Source: Minisyncoccota bacterium (GTDB lineage: Bacteria > Patescibacteriota > Minisyncoccia > Minisyncoccales > Minisyncoccaceae). From it: a stretch of DNA of 64,000 nt. Shown piece after piece: positions 39,012 through 47,982 of the stretch; the first letter of the stretch is position 1, and every line of letters begins with the position of its first letter. Both the position numbers and the translations under genes were made by a program. The stretch spans positions 1-64,000 of the forward strand of contig JAQWEU010000001.1 of the NCBI GenBank assembly GCA_028704755.1, read 5' to 3'. The notes under the pieces are model-generated. The model was given only the letters and a program-made list of their open reading frames with translations. It did not search any database and was not told the origin of the DNA.

Positions 39012-39431
39012 TTATCTACAAGCACCAGTTGTCGTTGAACATGTAGTTGATGCTGTTGGAGCTCCTGCATAACCGTTTGAATCAACACACCAATATGTTC
39101 CAGAAGTACCAAGCAATTCAACACTGTAGCACCATTTTGAACTTGTTGCAGTATCAAGAATTACAGCGTAACTTCCGTCTGTGATATCATTAACAGCTGC
39201 TGAAAGAGTAGCAAATTCTGTGCTAGCACCAAGCCCTGTATAAACCTCAGTATTATTCTTGATCTTGAACAATTCTGCTGTAGACCTCATTTGGTCTAGG
39301 GTAGCCTTGATCTTTGCATCCTTAGCAGAGTTTTGTGCTCCACCCATTGATACTACGATAATACCAGCCAAGATACCGATAATTGCGATAACTACTAATA
39401 GCTCGATTAAAGTAAAACCTTTATTTTGCAT
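39012..39431 (-). CDS. pilA: Major type IV prepilin, 139 aa
   Basis: Leader and helix identical to the neighbours (MQNKG, FTLIELLVVIAIIGILAG, IIVVSMGGAQNSA), then KATLDQMRSTAELFKIKN and a head with SKWCYSVELLGTSG, YWCVDSNGYAGAP and two final Cys. Promoter and upstream leader are almost the same sequence as for pilin 1, evidence for tandem duplication including the regulatory region. Confidence 0.93.
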   Translation of the reverse strand: MQNKGFTLIELLVVIAIIGILAGIIVVSMGGAQNSAKDAKIKATLDQMRSTAELFKIKNNTEVYTGLGASTEFATLSAAVNDITDGSYAVILDTATSSKWCYSVELLGTSGTYWCVDSNGYAGAPTASTTCSTTTGACR

Positions 39432-39515
39432 TTTGATTTTATTATTATTATTTATTATTAACCTTTTTATTTTTCAAAATTATTATGTTACGACCTTTTT
39501 AATTTTGATATGTAC

Positions 39516-39544
39516 ATTTTACCAAATAATGATAAATTTTGCAA
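39516..39544 (-). promoter_or_regulatory. Promoter of pilin 2
   Basis: TTGCAA (39544-39539), 17-base spacer, TAAAAT (39521-39516); leader with AAAGGTCG at 39498-39491. Confidence 0.65.
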
Positions 39545-39588
39545 ATAGATAAATTACTAAATCAATATTAATTACGATGTCAGATAAT

Positions 39589-39619
39589 AAAAGAGCCTCC
39601 TTTGAAAAAGGAGACTCTT
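39589..39619 (-). terminator. Terminator of the third pilin gene
   Basis: AAGAGTCTCCTT/AAGGAGGCTCTT with one mismatch, followed by TTATT on the minus strand. Confidence 0.75.
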
Positions 39620-39628
39620 GATAAATCA

Positions 39629-40057
39629 CTAAGGGACTACGCAATACCCTGTTCCCACTGCACAAGTTCCAACCGCTGTAGGGGTTCCGATAAAACCAGT
39701 TGAATCAACGCATAGGTTACCAGCAGTACCTAATAAGGTAAGAGAATAACACCATTTTGAATAATCGGCTGTCATAGTAACTGCATCAGGAGCAGCATCA
39801 ATAACGTTATTTATTCCGGTAATCAATTTATCAACCTCTCCATTAGCTGGAAAAGCATTCTGATATGTAGATGAAGTTGCTGAATTGATCTTTGCTAATT
39901 CAGCTGCAGATCTTAATTGCGATAATGTTGCCTTAACTTTAGCATTATTGGCACTCTGTTGTGCCCCACCCATTGATACTACGATAATACCAGCCAAGAT
40001 ACCGATAATTGCGATAACTACTAATAGCTCGATTAAAGTAAAACCTTTATTTTGCAT
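39629..40057 (-). CDS. pilA: Major type IV prepilin, 142 aa
   Basis: Same leader and helix as the two other pilins, then KVKATLSQLRSAAELAKINS and a head with SKWCYSLTLLGTAGNLCVDSTGFIG and a CAVGTGYC end. First in the series after pilC in the direction of transcription. Promoter core identical to the others, but the leader is more diverged and only the AAAGGTCG segment is kept. Confidence 0.93.
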   Translation of the reverse strand: MQNKGFTLIELLVVIAIIGILAGIIVVSMGGAQQSANNAKVKATLSQLRSAAELAKINSATSSTYQNAFPANGEVDKLITGINNVIDAAPDAVTMTADYSKWCYSLTLLGTAGNLCVDSTGFIGTPTAVGTCAVGTGYCVVP

Positions 40058-40117
40058 TTTGTTTTATGCTTATCTTCAAATAATTAATTAATGCGACCTT
40101 TGAATATTTCCAGTTAT

Positions 40118-40146
40118 ATTTTACCAACAATCGGATTTTTTTGCAA
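40118..40146 (-). promoter_or_regulatory. Promoter of pilin 3
   Basis: TTGCAA (40146-40141), 17-base spacer, TAAAAT (40123-40118), AAAGGTCG at 40101-40094 in the leader. Confidence 0.65.
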
Positions 40147-40156
40147 ATACCATGTT

Positions 40157-41377
40157 TTACTGCTGGATAGTGGTACTGATCTGATAAATAGGAAGCAAGA
40201 CAGCGGCGACTAGGAATCCGACCATCAAAGCCAATCCCACGATCATGATCGGCTCGATCAAGCTCGATATGGAGTTCACAAAGTTCTCTGATTCACGATT
40301 ATAGAAACGGACTACGTTCGTCAAAGAAGAATCAAGTTTTCCAGTCCTTTCTCCTACTGCTGCCATCTGAGTAAATAAAGGAGATATTTCCTTTGGGTAT
40401 TGAGACAAGATATAACTGAAGCTATCCCCCTTCATGACCCTTTCCTTAGTCTGAAGAATGATCTTCTTATAAACATTATTACCGACGATGCTCGCTACAA
40501 TATCAAGAGCTTCGTTTATCTGGATTCCAGCAGCAACCAAAGTGGATAAGTTCTCAGCAAATCTCGCTAAATAAATGTTCCTAAGGAAATCACCGAATAA
40601 AGGCACCTTAAGCAAACTCCTATCAATGACATCCCTCCCTTCTTTTGTCTGAGGGTAGTAAAATGCAAAAGCAGCAAAGATCGAGGCGCCCAATAATACA
40701 ATATACCAATAATTGACAAAGAAATTAGAAGTGTAAATAATGATCTTCGTTGCAAAAGGAAGCTCCTGTCCAGTCCCCTCAAGGATGGTTACAAGATTCG
40801 GAATGACGAAAATCATTATCACTACGAATATCAAGGTAAAGATTACTAAAATCATTACTGGATAGATCATTGCAGAAATAGTTTTCTGTCTCATAGCATA
40901 CTCACTTTCAAGATGGTCAGCAATTCTTTCCAATATCCTCGGTAACTCTCCTGAGACTTCTCCCGATTTAAGCATGTTTACATAGAATATAGAAAATAAT
41001 TCTGGAAATTTTGAAAAAGCTTTAGACATCAACGTACCGCCCCTGATATCGCTTGAGACTTTCAATATCTTCTCTCTAAAACTTTTATTCCTAGTCTGCC
41101 CAGCTAAAGCGTCCAGAGCATCAGAAGGAGATATGTTCGATTCGATCATTATAGCCAACTCTCTTGAGAAGATGACGACTTCCTTAATGGAAACCCTATT
41201 GAGTAATTTGATAGATATATCCTTATTCACGCCTACGCCTCCAGCCTTTTCCTCAAGGGAAAGTAGATATATATCCCTCTTGCTCAAAATATCAAGAGCT
41301 TCTTCTCTTGTCTTAGCTTCTACGAAACCAGTCTCAGTCCTTCCTGTTTGATCTTTTGCTTGAAAAACAAATTTCAT
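40157..41377 (-). CDS. pilC: Type IV pilus inner-membrane platform protein PilC
   Basis: 406 residues with the duplicated GspF/PilC domain: first repeat IFSRELAIMIESNISPSDALDALAGQTRNKSFREKI, second FAENLSTLVAAGIQINEALDIVASIVGNNVYKK, and three membrane helices per family plan (MILVIFTLIFVVIMIFV; IVLLGASIFAAFAFYYP; IMIVGLALMVGFLVAAVLL). N-terminus FVFQAKDQTGRTETGFVEA. ATG 41377 is preferred over a TTG at 41392 that overlaps pilT. It transmits ATPase rotation to pilin polymerisation. Confidence 0.95.
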   Translation of the reverse strand: MKFVFQAKDQTGRTETGFVEAKTREEALDILSKRDIYLLSLEEKAGGVGVNKDISIKLLNRVSIKEVVIFSRELAIMIESNISPSDALDALAGQTRNKSFREKILKVSSDIRGGTLMSKAFSKFPELFSIFYVNMLKSGEVSGELPRILERIADHLESEYAMRQKTISAMIYPVMILVIFTLIFVVIMIFVIPNLVTILEGTGQELPFATKIIIYTSNFFVNYWYIVLLGASIFAAFAFYYPQTKEGRDVIDRSLLKVPLFGDFLRNIYLARFAENLSTLVAAGIQINEALDIVASIVGNNVYKKIILQTKERVMKGDSFSYILSQYPKEISPLFTQMAAVGERTGKLDSSLTNVVRFYNRESENFVNSISSLIEPIMIVGLALMVGFLVAAVLLPIYQISTTIQQ

Positions 41378-41381
41378 ATTT

Positions 41382-42449
41382 TTACATTGCAATTAATTTT
41401 TTAAGTTCCCTGATGTTAGTAGAATAATTAACAGCATCTTCTATCCTAACAACTCCTGCTTTTACCTTTTGAGCTAAGCTCCTATTGAAAGAAAACATCC
41501 CTTGCTCATAAGAAGTATCGATAACCAATGGAATCTCATACACCTTATTGTCCCTGATCAAATTAGAAATAGCTTGATTGTTGAACATCAATTCACATAC
41601 AGGAATCACTGATCCATCTACAGAAGGGACTAATCTCTGGGAAATGATAGCAAGGAGAGATCCAGCTAGCTGGGTCCTGATCTGATTCTGCTGATCGCCA
41701 GAAAAAGCATCAACTACCCTGTTTATAGTCTGTCCTGAAGAATTAGTATGGAGAGTTGCAAAAACTAAATGGCCTGTTTCTGCCGCAGTGATGGCCGTAG
41801 CAATCGTCTCCTGATCCCTCATCTCTCCGACCATAATAACATCAGGATCCTCTCTGAAGGTCGCTTTCAAGGCTTTTGCAAAAGAAAAAGTATCACTGTT
41901 CAATTCTCTCTGACTGATTATCGACTTATCGTCTTCAAAAATATATTCGATAGGATCTTCGATGGTGATAATATTACAATATCGATTAGCGTTTATCTCG
42001 TTCACCATAGCAGCCAAAGTGGTACTTTTCCCATGGCTCGATGGTCCCACCACTAAAACAAATCCTTGCAGAGCGGTTGTCAGCTTGTGCAATTCAGGGG
42101 GGAGATTCAATTGCTCGATGGATCTTATCTTACTAGGAACAACCCTAAGTGCACCAGCTACATTCCCTAATTCGTAATAGATATTGATCCTGAATCTGGA
42201 AATACCTTGGAAATCAAAAGAAAAATCTATCTCTTTCTCTTTCTCAAATAACTTCTGCTGCTCCTCAGACATCAAAGAAAAGCAAAGATTCTTAACCTCT
42301 TCGCTAGCAAGCTTCTTTTCTTTCTCCAAGGGAACCAACTTCCTATTGATCCTTAGAACAGGCGGATGCCCGTTCATCAGATGCAAATCAGAAGCTCCTA
42401 ATTTGATTGTGAACAATAAAAGTTCTTTTAAATATTGAAAATAATTCAT
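41382..42449 (-). CDS. pilT: Pilus retraction ATPase PilT
   Basis: 355 residues. ASDLHLMNGHPPVLRI at the N-terminus, RFRINIY, Walker A VGPSSHGKSTTLAAM (an unusual SSHGKS loop where most have TGSGKS), Asp box TIEDPIEYIF, Walker B DPDVIMVGEMRDQETIATAITAAETGHLVFATLHTNSS, and the C-terminal IRELKKLI end. The retraction signature AIRNLIRE reads AISNLIRDNK. Sits between pilB and pilC in the operon; its ATG lies 3 bases before the pilB stop region. Confidence 0.93.
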   Translation of the reverse strand: MNYFQYLKELLLFTIKLGASDLHLMNGHPPVLRINRKLVPLEKEKKLASEEVKNLCFSLMSEEQQKLFEKEKEIDFSFDFQGISRFRINIYYELGNVAGALRVVPSKIRSIEQLNLPPELHKLTTALQGFVLVVGPSSHGKSTTLAAMVNEINANRYCNIITIEDPIEYIFEDDKSIISQRELNSDTFSFAKALKATFREDPDVIMVGEMRDQETIATAITAAETGHLVFATLHTNSSGQTINRVVDAFSGDQQNQIRTQLAGSLLAIISQRLVPSVDGSVIPVCELMFNNQAISNLIRDNKVYEIPLVIDTSYEQGMFSFNRSLAQKVKAGVVRIEDAVNYSTNIRELKKLIAM

Positions 42450-42451
42450 TT

Positions 42452-44212
42452 TTAAAAACAAAGATCATCTGATATTCTAAATACTTCCTCGATGGAAATT
42501 TCTCCTATTAAGGACTTTAAAATTCCATCTTGTCTCATACTGATCATGCCCTGCCTCTTAGCTTCTACTATTATATTATTATCATTAGGATTATCAATAA
42601 TAATTTCTTCGAGCTGAGGAGTCATTTTCAATATTTCAAAAATTCCTATCCTACCTCTCTCCCCTTTCATGTTACATTTTGGACATCCTTTTGGTTTGAA
42701 TACATACAGCTGATCAGGAGAAACTGGAACATTGAAAAGTTTCTTATCTTCTTCTGGAACAGTAGAAAGTGCTTTCCACATCTCTTTCTCTATTGCCTTA
42801 TTCGGTCTTACCTTTTCCTTGCAAAACGGACATAGTCGATGTGCCAATCTTTGCCCGATAGAAATATTAAGAGTTGATGGTAATAGGAATGGCTTGATCT
42901 TCATATCGATCAAACGAGGTATCACACCGATAGCGTTGTTAGTGTGCAGAGTAGATAACACAATATGACCAGTCAATGCAGCGTGAGCTACAAGAGAGGC
43001 AGATTCTTCATCTCTGACCTCTCCCACCATGATAATATCAGGGTCTTGCCTAACAACATGCCTTAATCCTTGGCCGAAATTATATCCGATATCTTCCCTT
43101 ACTTGGGATTGGTTAACGCCTTCTATAAAATACTCAATAGGATCTTCCAAAGTGATGATATTCACTTCTGGCTGATTCAGTTCTCTTAAGACAGAATACA
43201 GGGTCGTTGTCTTACCAGATCCAGTCGGTCCTGTTACCAAGATGAGACCAAAAGGTTTCTGGACTGATTCCCTTAGGATCCTAAGATTCCTACCCATAAG
43301 ACCGATCTCCTCATAATTCCTCAATCCTTCAGTCGAATCAAGTACCCTGATCACAACCTTTTCACCTATTTTAGTCGGTAATGTGGAGACCCTGAAATCG
43401 ACGTTCCTTGAATCGATTTTCGCTGAAAACCTTCCATCCTGAGGAATCCTTGTCTCATCCAGCCTGAGGTTCGATAATATTTTTATTCTCGCAACAATCG
43501 AGGGATGAGCTTGGGCTGGCAGGAATAAAGAAGAATACAACACCCCGTCCATCCTGAAACGAACCCTTGTCTGCTTTTCTTCTGGTTCGATGTGAATATC
43601 AGAAGCACTACCTTCCACGGCATGCCTTAAGATCACTGCTACCATTTTTATAATCGGAGCCTCTTCAGTCAATCTCTCAGTACTAAGCTTTTCATTAGCA
43701 CTATATAACTCAATACCGTCTTCTGCCTTCACTTCAGTCTCCCATGCAGTCAGAGCTTTCCCAACCTCTTCGGTAAGATTCCTATACTGCTTTGACATGT
43801 CCTCAAAGTATCTTCTACTGATGAGATATAATCTAAAATCAATCTTATTCTGATGGCTTAAAAATTTAAGAGCCTCTTTTGCTTTTATATTTTCAGGATC
43901 TACGATCCCGACCTGGACAACGTTCCCTTCTCTCGTCAATGGAAGCACCTTATAATACTTAGCTGATTCTTCCGGGACCAATGTCAATGCCTCTCCAGGA
44001 ATCTGCAGAGAAGCATCCTCCTCAAAAACATCAATATTATAAATTTCACCTTTTATTGCATTCAAGGTCTTACTATCAACAGCTTTTTCTATAAGCAAAA
44101 AATCTTCCTCTGTTTCAGCTCCCCCCTTTTCTTGGAATTTTTTCTTAAGATCTTCTGCCTGGCTGAGGGTTATTATCTTTTTTTCTAATAATTTTGGAAT
44201 TAATAATAACAT
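42452..44212 (-). CDS. pilB: Type IV pilus assembly ATPase PilB
   Basis: 586 residues. N1 (MshEN-like) domain (about 1-160: LTLSQAEDLKK-like, EEDASLQIPGEALTLVPEESAKYYKVLPLTREGN), N2 with ASDIHIEPEEKQTRVRFRMDG and RIPQDGRFSAKI, Walker A TGPTGSGKTTTLYSVL, TLEDPIEYF, Walker B DPDIIMVGEVRDEESASL, GHIVLSTLHTNNA, and zinc site CPFC ... CPKC. Extension motor of the pilus. The N1 domain may bind cyclic di-GMP in relatives; no cyclic di-GMP enzyme is visible here. Confidence 0.95.
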   Translation of the reverse strand: MLLLIPKLLEKKIITLSQAEDLKKKFQEKGGAETEEDFLLIEKAVDSKTLNAIKGEIYNIDVFEEDASLQIPGEALTLVPEESAKYYKVLPLTREGNVVQVGIVDPENIKAKEALKFLSHQNKIDFRLYLISRRYFEDMSKQYRNLTEEVGKALTAWETEVKAEDGIELYSANEKLSTERLTEEAPIIKMVAVILRHAVEGSASDIHIEPEEKQTRVRFRMDGVLYSSLFLPAQAHPSIVARIKILSNLRLDETRIPQDGRFSAKIDSRNVDFRVSTLPTKIGEKVVIRVLDSTEGLRNYEEIGLMGRNLRILRESVQKPFGLILVTGPTGSGKTTTLYSVLRELNQPEVNIITLEDPIEYFIEGVNQSQVREDIGYNFGQGLRHVVRQDPDIIMVGEVRDEESASLVAHAALTGHIVLSTLHTNNAIGVIPRLIDMKIKPFLLPSTLNISIGQRLAHRLCPFCKEKVRPNKAIEKEMWKALSTVPEEDKKLFNVPVSPDQLYVFKPKGCPKCNMKGERGRIGIFEILKMTPQLEEIIIDNPNDNNIIVEAKRQGMISMRQDGILKSLIGEISIEEVFRISDDLCF

Positions 44213-44234
44213 TCTAATTTTGATTAGCTTTTAT

Positions 44235-44645
44235 TTATTGGTTAACCGGAGCAGTCGGAACTGATGCTTCTGGAGCAGCCTGAGGACCTTCCTGAACTTG
44301 TGGAACCTGTTCTTCTGCAGGAGTTGCATATCCACCATATGGTACAAAAGGATTTGATCTTCCGATCTTGATCTCTATCTTTTCACTAGCTTGGAATGAA
44401 GAATATACTGGGAATGATTCCAAATTCTTGAAATCGTCTGATTTCAAAAAATCAAAATTAATCTTTGGCTCGGGAGGGATTTGAAAAGTTACCTCTGAGT
44501 TGTTAAGCATATTACTAATAGATTGCTTTATGGTCTGACTAAAGTAATAAAAACAACCCCCACTCAAGGCAATGATCAAGATCATCACAAAAATAGGTTG
44601 ATTAGAAGATGTACTGACTTCTGTTGTTTCTTTTTCAAAATTCAT
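44235..44645 (-). CDS. PilP-like pilus assembly protein (tentative)
   Basis: 136 residues. One N-terminal membrane helix (IFVMILIIALSGGCFYYFSQ), a short periplasmic region with IEIKIGRSNPFVPYGG, reminiscent of the RxDPFxP motif of PilP, and a Pro/Ala/Gln-rich tail. Its place in the order PilM-PilN-PilO-X-PilB is that of PilP. Sequence alone would not identify it. Confidence 0.55.
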   Translation of the reverse strand: MNFEKETTEVSTSSNQPIFVMILIIALSGGCFYYFSQTIKQSISNMLNNSEVTFQIPPEPKINFDFLKSDDFKNLESFPVYSSFQASEKIEIKIGRSNPFVPYGGYATPAEEQVPQVQEGPQAAPEASVPTAPVNQ

Positions 44646-44654
44646 ATTTTTATT

Positions 44655-45329
44655 TTAATAAGAATAAATATCTCCTACGATCGTAAAATTAAACTGATTG
44701 CCCTTACCTTCACTAAAACTCACACTTCTCACTGATATTAAGTATGCTTGTTTCTCGAAAATTGATAATAAATTCTTCATGTCTTCGTATTTTCCTGAGG
44801 CACTCAAATTAAATGTATTCTTCTTTACCGGTCCCTTTATCCCTATGACTCCAGATTGATTTCTAGGAGTAGCCAAGGACTCATCCCCAACTGGATTGAC
44901 GTTCGCATTTTTTGCGCCAGCAGTCTCAGTCGTAACTCCTGTAGTAGGAGCTGGAGTTGCGGCGGGAGCTGCATCAACCGTAGCCGATCCACTAGACTGA
45001 AAAGTAACAGAAACTAATACCATATTACTACGAGCAACTAAATCCTTGAAGAATACCTCCATCTTAGGAATAAAAAATGGGCTGGAAACAAAATTTGGCT
45101 CTATTTTTTTCTTCTTCTCTTCCCAATCAAGATTCTTCAAATTAATTCCGATTTGAGCTATCTTTTTCGTATGTTCCTCCTTAAGCCTTTTCTGTTCAAT
45201 GAAATTAGCTATCTTTTCCTTTTGAGCCTTATCTCTATCGTATTGAGGCAAATCAAGAAAATAAAATATACCTACCCCCAATATGAGTAAAATGGTTGTT
45301 GTGATTAAACTTGGTTGTTTGAAGTCCAT
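44655..45329 (-). CDS. PilO-like alignment-complex protein
   Basis: 224 residues. One N-terminal membrane helix (SLITTTILLILGVGIFYFL), a coiled coil (YDRDKAQKEKIANFIEQKRLKEEHTKK) and a ferredoxin-like domain with an Ala/Pro/Thr-rich insertion (about 117-160). This is the PilO/GspM layout. It begins one base after the PilN-like gene. Confidence 0.75.
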   Translation of the reverse strand: MDFKQPSLITTTILLILGVGIFYFLDLPQYDRDKAQKEKIANFIEQKRLKEEHTKKIAQIGINLKNLDWEEKKKKIEPNFVSSPFFIPKMEVFFKDLVARSNMVLVSVTFQSSGSATVDAAPAATPAPTTGVTTETAGAKNANVNPVGDESLATPRNQSGVIGIKGPVKKNTFNLSASGKYEDMKNLLSIFEKQAYLISVRSVSFSEGKGNQFNFTIVGDIYSY

Positions 45330-45330
45330 A

Positions 45331-45864
45331 TTATTTTATTGTTTCAGATTTAGCTGTTATTGTTAAAGAAAAACTAACTCCGCCTTTTTCAGCCATTTTT
45401 ATATCAGAAACTTGATACCTTTCAACTGTCGGTTCCTTTTTTATTATCTCTAATTGATCAATCAATGGCTTAAAATCAGAGGAAAATCCTTTTAGATTTA
45501 CCGTTCTCGTCCCTGCATCAATGGAAAAACTAGAAAAGTATACCTCGGGATGGATCCAGCCTTCGAAGAAACCGAAGAACTTAGTCAGTTTCGCTCTTTG
45601 ATTATAAAGAATAAAATAATCATCTACCATATTCTGAATAGCAAGACCTTCAATCTCTGTCCTCTTCTGCTCCTCAGGTTTTTGGACGGTCAGAAATTCA
45701 TAGAGATTAGCCATCTCCTCAGTATTTTTCGGATTTACAATAAACTGGTAGTACACAAAGATTGCAGATGATACTAAGAATACAATGATCGAGATTATGA
45801 AAAGTAGCTGCAATAGTAATCCAAGTACTGGGATATTTTTTTCTTCGTTTATTTCAATTGACAT
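45331..45864 (-). CDS. PilN-like alignment-complex protein
   Basis: 177 residues. Short cytoplasmic N-terminus (EINEEKNIPVLG, resembling the INLLP motif of PilN that binds PilM), membrane helix LLLQLLFIISIIVFLVSSAIFVYYQF, then a coil and small domain including FSIDAGTRTVNLKGFSSDFKPLIDQLE. Weakly conserved family; called by position and topology. Confidence 0.7.
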   Translation of the reverse strand: MSIEINEEKNIPVLGLLLQLLFIISIIVFLVSSAIFVYYQFIVNPKNTEEMANLYEFLTVQKPEEQKRTEIEGLAIQNMVDDYFILYNQRAKLTKFFGFFEGWIHPEVYFSSFSIDAGTRTVNLKGFSSDFKPLIDQLEIIKKEPTVERYQVSDIKMAEKGGVSFSLTITAKSETIK

Positions 45865-45913
45865 ATTAAGCCAATAAATTATTATTTATTATAATATTAT
45901 AAGTTATTATCCG

Positions 45914-47005
45914 CTATTTTTCAAATCGTCTTAAGCCTTCCCCGATAGCAACTGAAAAATATGCATTAATATCCCTTATCTTTGATTCCAGCTTTGGGTA
46001 GTATGATGCCTTGTAGAATGCATCCCCTATCAATATCTGAGTACCCTTGAAGTATTCATCTTCGCCGAATATGACCCTGAAGAAATTCAATATGCCATTC
46101 ATTCTTGATCCCCCTCCGCTTAGCAATATCTTCTCAACCCTTTTCCCTTCCTTCGCCTCAAATTCCTTAATAATCTTTTTTACCTTATCGCACATAATAG
46201 CGAGCACGGGGACTAATGCATCAACCACCTCTGGATTCTTATTCGAGTCTAAACCATACTCCTTCTTCATATCCTCTGCCTCTGAGATATCGACTCCTAA
46301 TGTTTCTGAAATTGCGAATGTCAAATCCTTTCCTGCCATGTCGTAACTAATGCTGCTCTTAACATATCCATCATCAACCATGCTTATGTTCGTACTCTGA
46401 TAACCGATCTCAACAAGGCAGCTAACAGGATCACCTGGCTTAATAAGGGCTCTTTTCAACCCCAAAACTTCTGCTTCCAAGGCAGTCAACTCAAGTCCGC
46501 ATGACTCAGCTATCATCTTGTACTGATTGATTACGGTCTTCGGGATAGCCATGACTAAGATACTATTATTCCCTCTCGTCGTCTCCTTATTACTCATCAG
46601 CTCCCAATCGATGACGATATCATTCATTGGCATGGGGATATATTTCCTTGCTTCGAACAAGACTGCGCTTTCCATGTCTTTCTTGTTCATCGGAGGCAAT
46701 TCAAAGTTTATGAAGAAAGTCGAAAAATCTGGCAAAGAAAAAACTGCCTTCTCAGAGGTGATTCCCGCTTCTTCTAGAATTACGGCAATGGCAGTAGAGA
46801 TGTTTTTAATATCAGGATTCAAGGTGTTCTGATCAAACCATCGGAATGTCTTTGTCCCTGTGACGTCTAGATTCATTTCTCCATAATTCTCTAAAAAATT
46901 CTTTTCACTCTTCCTAGAAAACTCGGTAATCCTTATCGATTTAGTACCAATATCTATGCCTAGACTATTTGGGTTTTTTTTACTAAGGTTTAAAAAAGAA
47001 AACAT
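45914..47005 (-). CDS. pilM: Type IV pilus actin-like ATPase PilM
   Basis: 363 residues. Actin/FtsA fold: phosphate 1 motif LGIDIGTKSIRITEF, middle LPDFSTFFINFELPPM and MDSAVLFEARKYIPMPMNDIVIDW, phosphate 2 CLVEIGYQSTNISMVDDG, adenosine motif KILLSGGGSRMNG. Cytoplasmic, it binds PilN and docks to the PilB/PilC motor. First gene of the operon pilM-N-O-P-B-T-C, divergent from comFC. Confidence 0.92.
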   Translation of the reverse strand: MFSFLNLSKKNPNSLGIDIGTKSIRITEFSRKSEKNFLENYGEMNLDVTGTKTFRWFDQNTLNPDIKNISTAIAVILEEAGITSEKAVFSLPDFSTFFINFELPPMNKKDMESAVLFEARKYIPMPMNDIVIDWELMSNKETTRGNNSILVMAIPKTVINQYKMIAESCGLELTALEAEVLGLKRALIKPGDPVSCLVEIGYQSTNISMVDDGYVKSSISYDMAGKDLTFAISETLGVDISEAEDMKKEYGLDSNKNPEVVDALVPVLAIMCDKVKKIIKEFEAKEGKRVEKILLSGGGSRMNGILNFFRVIFGEDEYFKGTQILIGDAFYKASYYPKLESKIRDINAYFSVAIGEGLRRFEK

Positions 47006-47070
47006 TTTTTTATTGATATTTTTGATATGGAAGTCTGCTTTAAATAATCATACCATTATTTTCTACAAAA

Positions 47071-47760
47071 ATGAAATATTGCAAAAAAATAATAAATTAC
47101 CTATTGGATATCATTTTACCAAAGTTTTGTGTTGGTTGCAATAGGAAAGATTGCTTCTTCTGCGACGACTGTTTCTCGATGATCGATATAAGTCCATATA
47201 GATACTGCTGCTGTGCTCATCCTACAAGATTGTCCCTTGATCAATCATGTAGTAAATGTGCTCATCGCTCACTGGATAGAATATATTCTGCCTCGAGCCT
47301 TGAAGATAAGTTTGCAAAAAAATTAATATATGAGACAAGGTCGCATTTCCAAATAAAAGAACTATGCCTCCCTATTTCTGCCATGATATTGACACATTTA
47401 AAATATATTGATTTTGAATTCGATGAAAGTATGATGTTCATCCCGGTCCCCATCCATAAGAAAGAAGAAAGGGTCCGTGGCTTTAGCCAGTCAAAAGAAA
47501 TAGTAAGAATAATAAGCAATACGATTCCAATGCCCTGCTCTTTCGATAACTTAGTAAGGATCAGAGACTCTGGAGATATAAAAGGATGCTTTTCTGTTAA
47601 TACCCCCGATACTATCAAAGATAAGATTATCCTCCTCATAGATGATGTCTTCATGACTGGCTCAACCATGGAAGAATGCGCAAAGGTACTTAAAGATAAT
47701 GGAGCTAAATCTGTCTATGGGATAACGGCATTGAGGAAGCCGCCAGAGAGGTTGACCTAA
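47071..47760 (+). CDS. comFC: ComF-family phosphoribosyltransferase-like protein
   Basis: 229 residues. N-terminal zinc-finger-like Cys pairs (PKFCVGCNRKDCFFCDDC, then CSKC) and a C-terminal PRTase domain with IPVPIHKKEERVRGFSQSK and the PRPP loop LLIDDVFMTGSTMEEC. ComFC/GntX proteins take part in natural transformation; together with the adjacent pilus locus this suggests DNA uptake, which is inference. Its last codons contain the promoter of the tRNA gene. Confidence 0.9.
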   Translation: MKYCKKIINYLLDIILPKFCVGCNRKDCFFCDDCFSMIDISPYRYCCCAHPTRLSLDQSCSKCAHRSLDRIYSASSLEDKFAKKLIYETRSHFQIKELCLPISAMILTHLKYIDFEFDESMMFIPVPIHKKEERVRGFSQSKEIVRIISNTIPMPCSFDNLVRIRDSGDIKGCFSVNTPDTIKDKIILLIDDVFMTGSTMEECAKVLKDNGAKSVYGITALRKPPERLT

Positions 47761-47780
47761 AGGAGTTTTTTGTATAGTAT
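47752..47780 (+). promoter_or_regulatory. Promoter of tRNA-Ser
   Basis: TTGACC (47752-47757), 17-base spacer, TAGTAT (47775-47780), about 18 bases before the tRNA 5' end. Confidence 0.55.
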
Positions 47781-47798
47781 GTGTATTGTAAGTCAAAT

Positions 47799-47886
47799 GG
47801 AGAGGTGCCAGAGTGGCCGAATGGGGCATCCTGCTAAGATGTTAACTGGAAACGGTTCGAGGGTTCGAATCCCTCCCTCTCCGCCA
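47799..47886 (+). tRNA. tRNA-Ser (anticodon GCU)
   Basis: 88 bases including an encoded CCA. Acceptor stem GGAGAGG/CCTCTCC, G73 discriminator; D arm with GAGTGGCCGAATGGGG; anticodon stem CATC/GATG around loop CTGCTAA, anticodon GCU reading AGC/AGU; long variable arm AACTGG-AAAC-GGTT type as in class II tRNAs; T arm GAGGG-TTCGAAT-CCCTC. Serine identity is clear from the anticodon and variable arm. Confidence 0.97.
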
Positions 47887-47982
47887 ATAGTTTTGGAAAA
47901 TAGCGATAAAATACCCTTATTTTATACCCTATCTTAAAATCAAATTTTCTAAAATAAATAACTTTAAAGGAGCTCAATCTGT

